This document shows positions 1 to 8,204 of a stretch of DNA of 37,828 nucleotides, piece after piece. The notes below the pieces were generated by a model, which saw nothing but the letters and a program-made list of their open reading frames with translations, did no database searches and was not told the origin of the DNA. The position numbers were made by a program, and so were the translations under genes. This DNA is from Phaeodactylibacter sp. GTDB taxonomy: Bacteria; Bacteroidota; Bacteroidia; Chitinophagales; Saprospiraceae. The stretch lies in assembly GCA_024102975.1 (NCBI GenBank), contig JAGFJD010000462.1, forward strand, positions 1-37,828. The letters run 5' to 3'. Within the stretch, counting starts at the first letter, position 1. Each line of letters starts with the position of its first letter.

Positions 1-2
1 TG

Positions 3-116
3 CTATTTCCCATCAACGGCTTTCTGCTCGACCCTATGATCGCCGGCGCTGCTATGGCGTTCAGTTCGGTTTCGGTGGTGGCCAATAGTTTGCGGCTGAA
101 AACAGTGAGGATTTAA
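3..116 (+). CDS. C-terminal end of a copper-type P-type ATPase (partial)
   Basis: The first 116 bases read as an open frame starting at base 3 and ending with TAA at 114-116; the gene begins outside the window. The 37 visible residues contain the block [17 protein letters not shown] followed by a short basic tail ([10 protein letters not shown]). This closely resembles the last transmembrane helix and C-terminus of P1B-type copper-exporting ATPases (CopA/CtpA family), where an AGAAMALSSVSVV-like block is nearly invariant. Such pumps use ATP to move Cu(I) out of the cytoplasm. The next gene, 31 bp downstream on the same strand, is an HMA-domain metallochaperone-like protein, a frequent partner of CopA, which supports the call. 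Only the end is visible, so ion specificity is inferred from family and neighbour. Confidence 0.85.
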   Translation, partial: LFPINGFLLDPMIAGAAMAFSSVSVVANSLRLKTVRI

Positions 117-147
117 TCTTATTATTCATAATAAACAGTAATGTATC

Positions 148-375
148 ATGGACAAGATGCAATTTAAGACGAATATTAACTGTGGCGGTTGCCTCGCAAA
201 AGTCAAGCCCTTCCTGGACGAAGTAGAGGGCATTGAAAAATGGGAAGTCGACCTGCAAAGCGAAGGTAGGATACTGACCGTTGAAGCCTGTGAGCTCCCT
301 GCTGCTGAGGTAGAAGGCATTCTGAAAAAGGCTGGGTTCAATGGAGAACTGGCCAATTGGAAAGGAGTAAGCTAA
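148..375 (+). CDS. Small heavy-metal-associated (HMA) domain protein, probable copper chaperone
   Basis: A 75-residue protein made of a single HMA (ferredoxin-like beta-alpha-beta-beta-alpha-beta) domain. The metal-binding CxxC motif is visible as C12-G-G-C15 after the first strand (MQFKTNIN), the position expected for Atx1/CopZ-like chaperones and for the N-terminal domains of copper ATPases. There is no signal peptide, so it should act in the cytoplasm, binding Cu(I) and handing it to the ATPase encoded just upstream. The 31-bp gap and shared strand suggest co-transcription, and a hairpin terminator follows at once. The CGGC form of the motif is somewhat unusual (many copper chaperones have C-x-x-C with S/A/G/H between), so another soft metal cannot be excluded. 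Confidence 0.85.
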   Translation: MDKMQFKTNINCGGCLAKVKPFLDEVEGIEKWEVDLQSEGRILTVEACELPAAEVEGILKKAGFNGELANWKGVS

Positions 376-397
376 GGAAAGCAAAAAACGGAAGAAG

Positions 398-430
398 GCG
401 AATGATGTGTTTCATTCGCTTTCCTTTTTG
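398..430 (+). terminator. Rho-independent terminator after the HMA gene
   Basis: GCGAATGA (398-405) pairs with TCATTCGC (412-419) around a 6-nt loop. A T-rich tract (TTTCCTTTTT) follows. A further complementary pair, AAGGAAAGC (374-382) and GCTTTCCTT (418-426), could extend or compete with this stem. It sits 22 bp after the HMA stop codon. Confidence 0.7.
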
Positions 431-777
431 TGCTCCTGGCAAAAGACCAGAAGAAAAATTCAGTGAGGATTGTTTAATGGCTTTGAAAATTGAGGCAAAA
501 AAACTATTTAACATAATAATTTATTGTCAAATAGGCTGAAAGCCTTTATTCATAAGCCTTCCACTTTTCCTATAACTTATCTTATGTTAAACCCCTCCAT
601 TCCAAAATGCGTGTAAACACAAATATCGGAAAAACAGCTACAGAGTTGAAATAGGGTAGGGCGGCGCCTCCATGTTAGGTTGGCGTGGGCGAGTGCCGCA
701 ACGGTTCAATACAGAATGCCACTGGCAGGCCACCATGCCGCCAATCCTGAATTCCCGTTCGCCCTGCGAAATGATTC
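431..777. other. Intergenic stretch with no recognised gene
   Basis: This 347-bp gap lies between the HMA terminator and the 3' end of porT, which is on the minus strand. The left half is AT-rich and the right half GC-rich. Short frames exist but resemble no family I know. A small inverted repeat (AGGCTgaAAGCCT) lies near 534-546. I see no convincing minus-strand terminator for porT. Confidence 0.4.
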
Positions 778-1470
778 CTACCCCTCAAAATGCAACGAAA
801 TCGTAAACGTCCTGGACAACAACTTCTCCAGTACCGTAGACTCCTCCAGGTTGTCGTTGTAGATCAGCGTGTTGCCCAGGCCGTGGGAGACTTTGAACTC
901 CGGCGAGAAGATGAAGAAGGGGAAGAAAAACTGGATGCCTGCTCCGTACTCCAGGGAGAAGTCGTTGGGCGAAATCTTCACCAGCGATTCCGCCTGCCGG
1001 CTGCGGGAGTCGCTGGCCACGTCGAAGGCGTATTTGACCCCGGCGATGACGAACAGCCGGAAGTCGTTGTAGGGCTTGGATTTGTACCGCACCTGGAAGG
1101 GCATCTCCACCAGCACCGACTCGACCTTGCGCTGGCTGAAGTTGGCCAGCCGCCCCTGCTTGTTGTACTGGATGTTGCGCTCGGCGAAGGAAAGGGTAGG
1201 GAGGAAGCGGAAGTCGAAATCCTCGCCCATCTTCAGGTTGGTCACGATGCCAAGGTTGAAGCCCGGCCCGCGCACCGACTCGATGCTGCGGATGCTGTCG
1301 CTCTCCAGGAAGCCGCTGGAACGGAAAGGCTTAAAAGAAGAGGTATTGTATCCCAGCGTGATGCCGAAATAGTAGGGCTTCTGCTGGAAGTCGAAGTAGT
1401 TGTAGTTGTTGCCGCCGCTGCGCTGGGCTATGGCCGTTTGGCAGAGGAAAACAACCAGGAAGAACAGCAT
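778..1470 (-). CDS. porT: PorT-family outer-membrane beta-barrel protein (T9SS component)
   Basis: A 230-residue protein with a Sec signal peptide (MLFFLVVFLCQTAIAQ) followed by alternating hydrophobic beta-strand sequence typical of an eight-stranded outer-membrane barrel, ending in an aromatic-containing strand (FTISLHFEG). PorT/SprT is required for type IX secretion in Bacteroidota. Length, signal peptide, the FGITLGYN strand and the position directly after ubiE fit PorT. The frame is open back to an ATG at 1521, but I choose the ATG at 1470 because it starts the signal peptide directly and overlaps the ubiE stop codon as TAATG, implying translational coupling. The call fits the three T9SS-tagged cargo proteins in the window. 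A different PorT-like barrel of unknown role remains possible. Confidence 0.8.
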   Translation of the reverse strand: MLFFLVVFLCQTAIAQRSGGNNYNYFDFQQKPYYFGITLGYNTSSFKPFRSSGFLESDSIRSIESVRGPGFNLGIVTNLKMGEDFDFRFLPTLSFAERNIQYNKQGRLANFSQRKVESVLVEMPFQVRYKSKPYNDFRLFVIAGVKYAFDVASDSRSRQAESLVKISPNDFSLEYGAGIQFFFPFFIFSPEFKVSHGLGNTLIYNDNLEESTVLEKLLSRTFTISLHFEG

Positions 1471-2198
1471 TACTTTTCCCCCGTATAGATGGAACAAATT
1501 CCGAGTGTTTGTGGTATGCATCGATTCGATTTATAACCGGCTTTTTCGAGAATGTTGATGAAATCGTCTCCGTCCGGGAAAGCCTGCACGGATTCGTACA
1601 GATACCGGTAGGCTTTGGGGTCCTTCGACGTCAGCCTGCCGATAAGGGGCAGGATGTTGGCAAAATAAAAGTTGTACAACTGCCTGAAGGGGAAAACCCG
1701 CGGCCTGGAAAATTCCAGGACGACCAGCCGCCCTCCGTCTTTCAGCACGCGGCGCATTTCTGCCAGGCCCTTTTCCAGGTCTTCGTAATTGCGCACTCCA
1801 AAAGCAACGGTAACAGCGTCAAACGTATTGTCCGGAAACGGCAAATTCTCCGAGTCCCCCACCTGCAGCTCGATCAGCCCGCCCAGGCCCCGCCGGCTGA
1901 CTTTCGAGCGGCCAATATCCAGCATTTCCCTGGAAATGTCAACCCCGACGACGCGTTCCAGGTCCAGCTGGCGGGCGGCTTCCAGGGCCACGTCGGCCGT
2001 CCCGGTGGCCACGTCCAGCAGGACGCGCACCCCGCGCCCCTGCAACTGCCGGACCGCCCGCCTGCGCCAGATGGTATCGACGCCCGCCGACAACAGCCGG
2101 TTGAGGAAATCGTAGTACGGGGCTATGCGGTCGAACATCCGGGACACCTGGCTCTTCTTGCTTTCCTGTTCGTCGTATGGCTTTACTTCCTGCGGCAT
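1470..2198 (-). CDS. ubiE: Demethylmenaquinone methyltransferase (UbiE/MenG)
   Basis: A 242-residue class I SAM-dependent methyltransferase with UbiE hallmarks: the N-terminal signature MFDRIAPYYDFLN (residues 21-33), the SAM-binding motif LDVATGTADVA (61-71), and a central DAVTVAFGVRNYEDLEKGL block. It methylates demethylmenaquinone to menaquinone, the last step of respiratory quinone synthesis; Bacteroidota use menaquinone, so MenG is the likely activity. It is cytoplasmic. The stop codon shares its last A with the porT ATG (TAATG at 1472-1468), so the two form a coupled operon. A -7-like element, TATCTTTG, lies only about 15 bp upstream of the start, implying a very short leader. It is divergent from gyrA. 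The family is very clear. Confidence 0.95.
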   Translation of the reverse strand: MPQEVKPYDEQESKKSQVSRMFDRIAPYYDFLNRLLSAGVDTIWRRRAVRQLQGRGVRVLLDVATGTADVALEAARQLDLERVVGVDISREMLDIGRSKVSRRGLGGLIELQVGDSENLPFPDNTFDAVTVAFGVRNYEDLEKGLAEMRRVLKDGGRLVVLEFSRPRVFPFRQLYNFYFANILPLIGRLTSKDPKAYRYLYESVQAFPDGDDFINILEKAGYKSNRCIPQTLGICSIYTGEK

Positions 2199-2212
2199 AA
2201 TCGTTTTTTTGG

Positions 2213-2220
2213 CAAAGATA
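2213..2220 (-). promoter_or_regulatory. Putative Bacteroidota -7 promoter element for ubiE-porT
   Basis: On the minus strand the bases read TATCTTTG, an exact match to the Bacteroidota primary-sigma -7 consensus TAnnTTTG. It would place the transcript start about 8 nt before the ubiE ATG. No well-spaced TTTG -33 element is visible, so confidence is moderate. Confidence 0.45.
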
Positions 2221-2365
2221 GCTTTTCAGCCCGCCCGGCGGGCCATAAATTCGCAAAATCCTCCTTTTCCGTATTGGCCGGAGGCATCCCGGCAAGGGAG
2301 ATAAATTAAATGAAAATACCCCCGGATAGTTGAAAATTGCCTCCTGAAATTGGCGCTTTTTTCTT

Positions 2366-2373
2366 ATCTTTGC
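2366..2373 (+). promoter_or_regulatory. Putative -7 promoter element for gyrA
   Basis: TATCTTTG matches TAnnTTTG and lies 69 bp before the gyrA ATG. TTG triplets occur upstream, but their spacing to this element (12 or 25 bp) is not ideal for a -33 box. The predicted leader is about 60 nt and AT-rich near the start codon. Confidence 0.45.
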
Positions 2374-2442
2374 GTGTCTTTGCGCAACGCTTCCTGAAAC
2401 AACGCCCGAAGCATAAAGATCATTAAAGAATAAACAGCGTAA

Positions 2443-5034
2443 ATGCCTTTGAAACAGCGAATTATCCCCGTCAACATCGAGGATCAGATGAAGTCCGCCT
2501 ACATCGACTACTCGATGTCGGTCATCGTCTCCCGGGCCTTGCCCGATGTGCGGGACGGATTGAAGCCGGTCCACCGGCGCGTGCTCTACGGCATGTCAGA
2601 ACTGGGGCTAACCTACAACAAAGCACACAAGAAATCTGCCCGTATCGTCGGCGAAGTGCTGGGTAAATATCACCCGCACGGCGACTCCTCCGTTTACGAC
2701 ACCATGGTGCGCATGGCGCAGTCCTGGTCCCTGCGCTACCCCCTGGTCGACGGCCAGGGCAACTTCGGCTCCATGGACGGCGACAGCCCGGCGGCCATGC
2801 GTTATACCGAAGCCCGCATGCGCCGGATATCCGACGACCTGCTGGCGGACATCAACAAGGACACGGTCGACTTTACCCTCAATTTCGACGACTCCCTGGA
2901 GGAGCCGTCCGTGCTGCCCACCCGGGTGCCCAACCTGCTGATCAACGGCGCCTCCGGGATCGCCGTGGGCATGGCCACCAACATGATGCCCCACAACCTC
3001 TCCGAAGTGGTGGATGGGACCATCGCCCAGCTCTTTAACCCGGAGATCACCACCGAAGAACTGATGCAGCACATCACCGCGCCGGACTTCCCGACCGGCG
3101 GCATCATCTACGGCTACCAGGGCGTCAAGGATGCCTTCGAAACGGGCCGCGGCCGGGTGGTCGTCCGCGGCAAAGCGGACATCCAGACCGCCCCGAACGG
3201 CAAGGAAACCATCATCATTTCAGAAATCCCCTACCAGGTCAATAAAGCCTCTCTGGTGGCCAAAATTGCCGAACTGGTCAACGAAAAGAAAATCGTCGGC
3301 ATCACCGATATCCGCGACGAGTCGGACCGCCAGGGCCTGCGCATCGTCGTCGATGTCCGGCGGGACGCCATGGCCAGCGTTGTCCTGAGCCAGCTCTACA
3401 AATTCACCCCCCTGCAAACCTCCTACGGCGTCAATAACGTGGCCCTGGTCAATGGCAGGCCCCGGACGCTCAACCTTAAAGAGATCATCCGCGAATTCAT
3501 CAGGTTCCGCATCGAGGTGATCATCCGCCGCACCCGGTTTGACCTGCGCAAGGCCATCGCCCGCGCCCACATCCTGGTGGGGCTGCTCATCGCGCTGGAT
3601 TACCTGGACGAGGTCATCGAGCTGATCCGCAAATCGGGCACGCCTGACGAAGCCCGGGAGGGCCTGATGCGCGGCGACTTCATCGACGATAAAGAGGCTT
3701 TCTGGAAAAAATTCGGCACCCTCATCGAAGAGGCCAATACCGAAGAATACCCCAGGGAAGAAGGCAACGCGCTTTCCGAAGCCCAGGCCCGGGCCATCCT
3801 GGATATGCGCCTCCAGAAACTGACCGGCCTGGAGCGGGACAAGGTCCGCGAGGAATACGACGAGATCCAGAAGCGCATCGCCCACCTCAGGGCGATCCTG
3901 GAAAGCGAAGACCTGCAACGCGAGATCGTCAAAGAGGAACTCCTGGAGGTAAAAGAAAAATACGGCGACGAACGCCGCACCGAGATCAGCTTCGCCGACG
4001 GAGAGATCAGCATCGAAGACATGATCCCGGACGAAGAGGTGGTCGTGACGATCTCCCACCTGGGATACATCAAGCGCACACCGATCACAGAGTACCGCAC
4101 CCAGACCCGGGGCGGGCGGGGTTCCCGTGGAAGCAAAACCCGGGATGCCGACTTCATCGAACACCTCTTCGTCGCTACTACCCACAACTATTTGTTGCTG
4201 TTCACCGAAGAAGGCAGGTGCTACTGGCTCCGCGTGTATGAAATCCCGGAAGCCGCCAAGAACTCTTCCGGGCGGGTGATCCAGAACATCCTCTCCGTCC
4301 CGAAAGAGGATAAGGTTAAGGCTTATATCATTATACAGGACCTCACCGACGAGGAGTTTGTCAACAACCACTTCATCGTCTTCGGCACCCGGCGGGGCAT
4401 GGTCAAAAAGACAGCGGTGGAGGCTTATTCCCGCCCGCGCGTCGGCGGCATCAACGCCATCACCATCAACGAGGGCGACCAACTGCTGGAAGCCCGCCTG
4501 ACCGACGGCAACAAGGAAATCTTCCTGGCCAGCCGCAACGGCAGCGCCATCCGCTTCAACGAGTCTACCGTCCGCTCCATGGGGCGCACGGCTGCCGGAG
4601 TGCGGGGCATCAACCTCAACGACGACGGCAAGGACGTGGTCGTCGGCATGGTGACCATCGACCCGGCGGACGAGGAAGTGGCCATCATGGCTATCTCCGA
4701 AAAAGGCATGGGCAAACGGACCGAATTCGGCGAATACCGGCTGACCAACCGGGGCGGCAAAGGCGTGCGAAACATGCTGGTAACTGCTAAAACCGGAGGC
4801 GTCGTTTCCATCAAGGCCGTCCGCGAGGAAGACGAACTGATGATTACCAACCGCTCCGGCATCGTCATCCGCATGGCGGTCAGCGACGTGCGGGTCATGG
4901 GCCGCTCCACCCAGGGCGTGCGCCTCATCCGGCTCGACCCCGACGACGAAATCGCCGACGTGGCGGTCGTCCACGAATCGGAAGAGGACGAGACCGGCGC
5001 CGTGCCGCCGGCCGGCCGGGAAGAAGAAGAGTAA
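2443..5034 (+). CDS. gyrA: DNA gyrase subunit A
   Basis: An 863-residue type IIA topoisomerase A subunit, which cuts and reseals DNA while GyrB hydrolyses ATP to introduce negative supercoils. The N-terminal block ([20 protein letters not shown]), the catalytic tyrosine in [10 protein letters not shown] (Y121) and the quinolone-resistance region [11 protein letters not shown] are present. The residues equivalent to E. coli Ser83 and Asp87 are the susceptible types (S82, D86). The C-terminal pinwheel domain begins near residue 530 and contains a GyrA box, QTRGGRG (554-560), which separates it from ParC. Repeated blades follow, then an acidic tail ([11 protein letters not shown]). Length is normal for Bacteroidota. 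It appears to be transcribed alone from a promoter facing away from ubiE. Confidence 0.98.
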   Translation: MPLKQRIIPVNIEDQMKSAYIDYSMSVIVSRALPDVRDGLKPVHRRVLYGMSELGLTYNKAHKKSARIVGEVLGKYHPHGDSSVYDTMVRMAQSWSLRYPLVDGQGNFGSMDGDSPAAMRYTEARMRRISDDLLADINKDTVDFTLNFDDSLEEPSVLPTRVPNLLINGASGIAVGMATNMMPHNLSEVVDGTIAQLFNPEITTEELMQHITAPDFPTGGIIYGYQGVKDAFETGRGRVVVRGKADIQTAPNGKETIIISEIPYQVNKASLVAKIAELVNEKKIVGITDIRDESDRQGLRIVVDVRRDAMASVVLSQLYKFTPLQTSYGVNNVALVNGRPRTLNLKEIIREFIRFRIEVIIRRTRFDLRKAIARAHILVGLLIALDYLDEVIELIRKSGTPDEAREGLMRGDFIDDKEAFWKKFGTLIEEANTEEYPREEGNALSEAQARAILDMRLQKLTGLERDKVREEYDEIQKRIAHLRAILESEDLQREIVKEELLEVKEKYGDERRTEISFADGEISIEDMIPDEEVVVTISHLGYIKRTPITEYRTQTRGGRGSRGSKTRDADFIEHLFVATTHNYLLLFTEEGRCYWLRVYEIPEAAKNSSGRVIQNILSVPKEDKVKAYIIIQDLTDEEFVNNHFIVFGTRRGMVKKTAVEAYSRPRVGGINAITINEGDQLLEARLTDGNKEIFLASRNGSAIRFNESTVRSMGRTAAGVRGINLNDDGKDVVVGMVTIDPADEEVAIMAISEKGMGKRTEFGEYRLTNRGGKGVRNMLVTAKTGGVVSIKAVREEDELMITNRSGIVIRMAVSDVRVMGRSTQGVRLIRLDPDDEIADVAVVHESEEDETGAVPPAGREEEE

Positions 5035-5055
5035 GGGCTTGTGCAATCCCTTGCT

Positions 5056-5148
5056 GGACTTTGGATGATCCTGGGGTAAAGTCGGAAATGCGAAGTCGGA
5101 AGTCGGAATGGGCGCAAATCGCCTTCAACCCCGGACTATCCAAAGTCC
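5056..5148. repeat. Long imperfect inverted repeat enclosing AAGTCGGAA repeats
   Basis: The arm at 5056-5077 (begins GGACTTTGGAT, ends TGGGGT) is an imperfect reverse complement of 5128-5148 (begins ACCCC, ends ATCCAAAGTCC). The roughly 50-bp loop holds three copies of AAGTCGGAA (5079-5087, 5093-5101, 5100-5108; the last two overlap). It begins 21 bp after the gyrA stop. It could be a 3' mRNA structure or a copy of a dispersed intergenic repeat; there is no T-tract for a simple terminator. Confidence 0.55.
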
Positions 5149-5195
5149 GGTAAGGAGCCGGATAGCCCGATGGAAAACATCGGCAGCCGTCAGAT

Positions 5196-5221
5196 CGTTA
5201 TTATTGATAATGGTAATAACG
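5196..5221. repeat. AT-rich inverted repeat upstream of the TPR gene
   Basis: CGTTATTA (5196-5203) and TAATAACG (5214-5221) are perfect arms around a 10-nt centre. A smaller hairpin, CCGATG/CATCGG, lies near 5168-5183. The rest of the 309-bp gap between gyrA and the TPR gene holds the larger inverted repeat at 5056-5148 and a promoter-like element at 5303-5310. The arms could be an operator, but no regulator is nearby. Confidence 0.35.
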
Positions 5222-5302
5222 GAAAAAACTGCCGCCGGCGCTTTTGTCAATAATTTTAACATTTTGTAAATAACGGATTGGTGGCATTTGGCGTCAAAAC
5301 TT

Positions 5303-5310
5303 TAGATTTG
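5303..5310 (+). promoter_or_regulatory. Putative -7 element for the TPR gene
   Basis: TAGATTTG matches TAnnTTTG. A TTG lies 22 bp upstream (5278-5280), slightly long for the usual -33 spacing. The predicted transcript would start about 27 nt before the ATG at 5344, in an A-rich leader. Confidence 0.45.
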
Positions 5311-5343
5311 CATCAAAACATAAAAATAAATAAAGAGTCAACT

Positions 5344-6681
5344 ATGAAAAAACTGATTCTGGGCCTCACGGCCATACTACTCCTTACTGCAGCATACGCC
5401 CAGGACGGGAAGAAGGCGTACAAAGATGCCAAGAAGGCCTTCTCTACTTACAACCTCGACCCGACTGGCAACAAGGCCCAACTGTCGGAAGCGGCAACGC
5501 AGATCGACGTGGCGCTGCAGGATGCGGAAATAGCCCAGGACCCCACAGCCTGGGCATTGAAAGGCGAAATCTTCAATGAGGTCGCCAACCAGATCGTCGC
5601 CGTGCGCCAGCTGGGCATCGGAAGCCTCGACGAGCTGCCCAAGGTCGGCCACCCGGCTCATAAAGCGGCGGAAGCTTACATGAAGTCCTTCGAGCTGGCC
5701 GATAAAAAATGGCAGACCAAGGATGCCCTGAAAGGCTTTCAACAGGCGCAGGGCCACCTGAGCAACATGGGCATTTTCTTCTATGAGGACCAGGATTTCG
5801 AATCCGCCCTTGAAAACTTCCAGATGGTTATCGAACTGCACGAAAAACTGAAAGCTGAAGGAGAAGCAAGCTCGCTGGATTCAGAAGACGGCTCGGCCGA
5901 AGGGTACAACAACCAGCTGTATATCACCGGGCTGGCAGCCCTGAACGCCGGCAAGCCCGAAGCTGCTTCCGGGTACTTCCGCAAGCTCTACGACATGAAG
6001 TACGAAAAGCCGGCAATTTACGAAGCCCTCTATAAGATCGAGGCGGACAAGGACAGGGCAGCCGCCTATAAATACCTCGAAGAAGGCCGCAAGCTCTTCC
6101 CGGATGACGTCTCTATTCTCTTCGCCGAGATCAACCACTTCCTGGCCATCAACGAGCTGGATAAACTGATCGGCAAGCTGGAACAGGGCATCGCCAAAGA
6201 ACCGGATAACGTCTCCCTCTATTCTACCCTCGGCAACGTTTACGACAACCTCCACCAGAAGGAAATGGAGGCCGGCAACACCGAAAAGGCACAGGAATAT
6301 TTCGACAAAGCCCTGGCCCAGTACCAAAAGGCTATCGAAAAAGACCCCAGTTATTCGGATGCCCTCTACAGCATCGGCGCTTTGTACTACAATAAAGCCG
6401 CCGCGATGACCCAGGAGCTGAACAAATATGCCGACGACTACTCCAAGGAAGGCCTGAAAAAATACGAAGAACTCAAGAAAAGAATCTTCGAGGAGTTCGA
6501 CAAAGCCCTGCCGTATTTCCAGAAGGCCGAGGCGAAAAACCCCGGCGACATGAACACGCTGATCGCACTCAAGGAAATCTACGCACGGAAAGACAACCTG
6601 GAAATGTCCAACGAATTTAAAGAACGCCTGGACAAAGTGCAGGCCGGCGAAACGATCGAGGCGCCTTACTTCAAGCAATAA
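5344..6681 (+). CDS. Exported tetratricopeptide-repeat (TPR) protein
   Basis: A 445-residue protein with a clear Sec signal peptide (MKKLILGLTAILLLTAAYAQ), so periplasmic or outer-membrane associated. The rest is helical TPR-like sequence. The best repeats are NMGIFFYEDQDFESALENFQ, SLYSTLGNVYDNLHQKEMEA with a following EYFDKALAQYQKAIEKDP unit, and SDALYSIGALYYNKAAAM. TPRs are protein-interaction scaffolds; no catalytic domain is visible and I cannot name a partner. The frame extends to a TTG at 5278, but the ATG at 5344 starts the signal peptide directly and lies behind a plausible promoter. It is followed by a hairpin terminator, so it seems monocistronic. Exported TPR proteins of this kind are common in Bacteroidota and mostly uncharacterised. 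Confidence 0.85.
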   Translation: MKKLILGLTAILLLTAAYAQDGKKAYKDAKKAFSTYNLDPTGNKAQLSEAATQIDVALQDAEIAQDPTAWALKGEIFNEVANQIVAVRQLGIGSLDELPKVGHPAHKAAEAYMKSFELADKKWQTKDALKGFQQAQGHLSNMGIFFYEDQDFESALENFQMVIELHEKLKAEGEASSLDSEDGSAEGYNNQLYITGLAALNAGKPEAASGYFRKLYDMKYEKPAIYEALYKIEADKDRAAAYKYLEEGRKLFPDDVSILFAEINHFLAINELDKLIGKLEQGIAKEPDNVSLYSTLGNVYDNLHQKEMEAGNTEKAQEYFDKALAQYQKAIEKDPSYSDALYSIGALYYNKAAAMTQELNKYADDYSKEGLKKYEELKKRIFEEFDKALPYFQKAEAKNPGDMNTLIALKEIYARKDNLEMSNEFKERLDKVQAGETIEAPYFKQ

Positions 6682-6706
6682 CTTAACTGCTTTACATAAA
6701 GCCCGG

Positions 6707-6740
6707 GAGGGGAATCTCAAGCCAGAGGTTCCCCTCTTTG
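6707..6740 (+). terminator. Hairpin terminator after the TPR gene
   Basis: GAGGGGAA (6707-6714) pairs with TTCCCCTC (6729-6736), with a 14-nt loop and a short T-rich tail. Its 3' flank overlaps the -33 box proposed for the aspartokinase gene. Confidence 0.65.
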
Positions 6741-6766
6741 ATTTTGGCTGTAATTCGTTACCTTCG
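6737..6766 (+). promoter_or_regulatory. Putative promoter of the aspartokinase gene
   Basis: TTTG (6737-6740), an 18-bp spacer and TACCTTCG (6759-6766) resemble the Bacteroidota TTTG / TAnnTTTG promoter with one mismatch in the -7 box. The predicted start is about 14 nt before the ATG at 6787. Confidence 0.5.
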
Positions 6767-6786
6767 CAGTTTTACAAGATCAAGCC

Positions 6787-8103
6787 ATGAAGCAACAAAC
6801 AATCCATGTCTTCAAGTTCGGGGGCTCTTCCCTGCGGGACGCCGCCGCCATCCGGAACGTCGCCAATATCCTCCGCAACCATAAGGAAAAGCGTTTGGCC
6901 ATAATCGTTTCGGCTATGGGCAAAACGACCAACGCGCTGGAAACGGTAGTGGAAGCTCACGCCGCCGGGACCGGCCAGGCTTTCCCGATCCTCAACGACA
7001 TCAAAGCCCAGCACTACCGCATCATCGACGAGCTCTTCGACAAAGAAAACGAAGTCTATTCAGCCGTCAACGACACCTTTGTCGAAATCGAATGGGTGCT
7101 GGAGGAAGACCCCCATGAGAACTACGATTACATGTATGACCAGATCGTTTCCGTGGGTGAACTGGTGTCTTCCCGCATTGTTGCCGCCTACCTCAACAAA
7201 GTCGGCCTGCCCACCCAATGGCTGGACGCCCGGGACATCATCGTCACCGACAATATCTTCCGGGAAGGATGGGTCCAGTGGGAGGAAACGCTGGAACGCT
7301 CAGCCAGGATCGCCCGCCCTATGATGGATAAAAGGGGCTTTATCCTGACCCAGGGCTTCATCGGCAGTACTTCCGAAAACTTTACCACCACCCTGGGCCG
7401 CGAAGGCTCTGACTATACGGCGGCTATTTTCTCCTACTGCCTGGACGCCGAAGATATGACCATCTGGAAAGACGTCCCCGGCGTGCTCACCGCCGACCCG
7501 CGGCTGTTCGAAAACGTCGTGAAACTGGACCGCCTCTCCTACAAGGAAGCCATCGAGATGACCTACTACGGCGCCAAAGTGATCCACCCCAAGACCATCA
7601 AGCCGCTCCAGAATAAGAGCATCCCGCTCTTTGTGAAATCCTTCATCGATCCGGCCGGGGAGGGCACCCTCATCTCCGATGAAGTGGAGGACAATTACCC
7701 GCCGATGGTGGCCGTGGAACAGGACCAGTGCCTGCTCTCTATCAGCACCCGGGATTTTTCCTTCGTCGCCGAACACCACATCAGCCACATCTTTAACCTC
7801 GTAGCGGACCTGCGCATCCAGGTCAACATGATGCAGAATTCGGCCATCAGCTTTAGCCTCATTATCAACGATATCGATGATAAAGCCGACCGGCTGGCCG
7901 AACTGCTCAAGGATAAATTCAAAGTCATGCTGGACCGGGGCCTGGAACTGATCACTGTCCGCCACTATCAGCACGACGTGCTGGAAAACCTGCGCCGCGG
8001 AAAGATCGTGCTGCTCGAAGAAAAGATCAAGGATACTACGGTCCAGATGGCTGTCAAGGACGTGCCGGTCATGCGCCGCAAGCTGGTGCCCGGAAAAAAC
8101 TGA
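6787..8103 (+). CDS. lysC: Aspartate kinase (monofunctional)
   Basis: A 438-residue aspartokinase, which phosphorylates L-aspartate with ATP to give aspartyl-4-phosphate, the first step towards lysine/diaminopimelate, methionine and threonine. The N-terminal signature KFGGSS is at residues 10-15. The amino-acid-kinase fold continues with LGREGSDYTAAIF and the nucleotide-binding WKDVPGVLTADPR block, then YYGAKVIHPKTI. The last ~130 residues (from CLLSISTRDFSF) fit ACT-type allosteric domains, so feedback inhibition by an end product is likely, but the effector cannot be read from the sequence. No homoserine dehydrogenase domain is fused. Which paralogue this is (LysC or other) cannot be decided, so the symbol is tentative. 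It is followed by pfkB-like and tilS genes with ~100-bp gaps. Confidence 0.93.
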   Translation: MKQQTIHVFKFGGSSLRDAAAIRNVANILRNHKEKRLAIIVSAMGKTTNALETVVEAHAAGTGQAFPILNDIKAQHYRIIDELFDKENEVYSAVNDTFVEIEWVLEEDPHENYDYMYDQIVSVGELVSSRIVAAYLNKVGLPTQWLDARDIIVTDNIFREGWVQWEETLERSARIARPMMDKRGFILTQGFIGSTSENFTTTLGREGSDYTAAIFSYCLDAEDMTIWKDVPGVLTADPRLFENVVKLDRLSYKEAIEMTYYGAKVIHPKTIKPLQNKSIPLFVKSFIDPAGEGTLISDEVEDNYPPMVAVEQDQCLLSISTRDFSFVAEHHISHIFNLVADLRIQVNMMQNSAISFSLIINDIDDKADRLAELLKDKFKVMLDRGLELITVRHYQHDVLENLRRGKIVLLEEKIKDTTVQMAVKDVPVMRRKLVPGKN

Positions 8104-8204
8104 CGAACGGCGGCCTGCCACAAAATCCATCAAAGCGCCAAAAAAACGTGGCCGTGTAGAATAATTCAGTATATTAACGGAGACAAAATGTTTATCCGGG
8201 AATT

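Noticed and set aside
790..1488. A 232-codon plus-strand open frame opposite porT
   Set aside because: A shadow of porT with low-complexity V/A/E-rich sequence; no family.
3220..5046. A 608-codon open frame on the minus strand opposite gyrA
   Set aside because: It mirrors the GC-rich codon bias of gyrA, has no family resemblance and overlaps a certain gene over its whole length.
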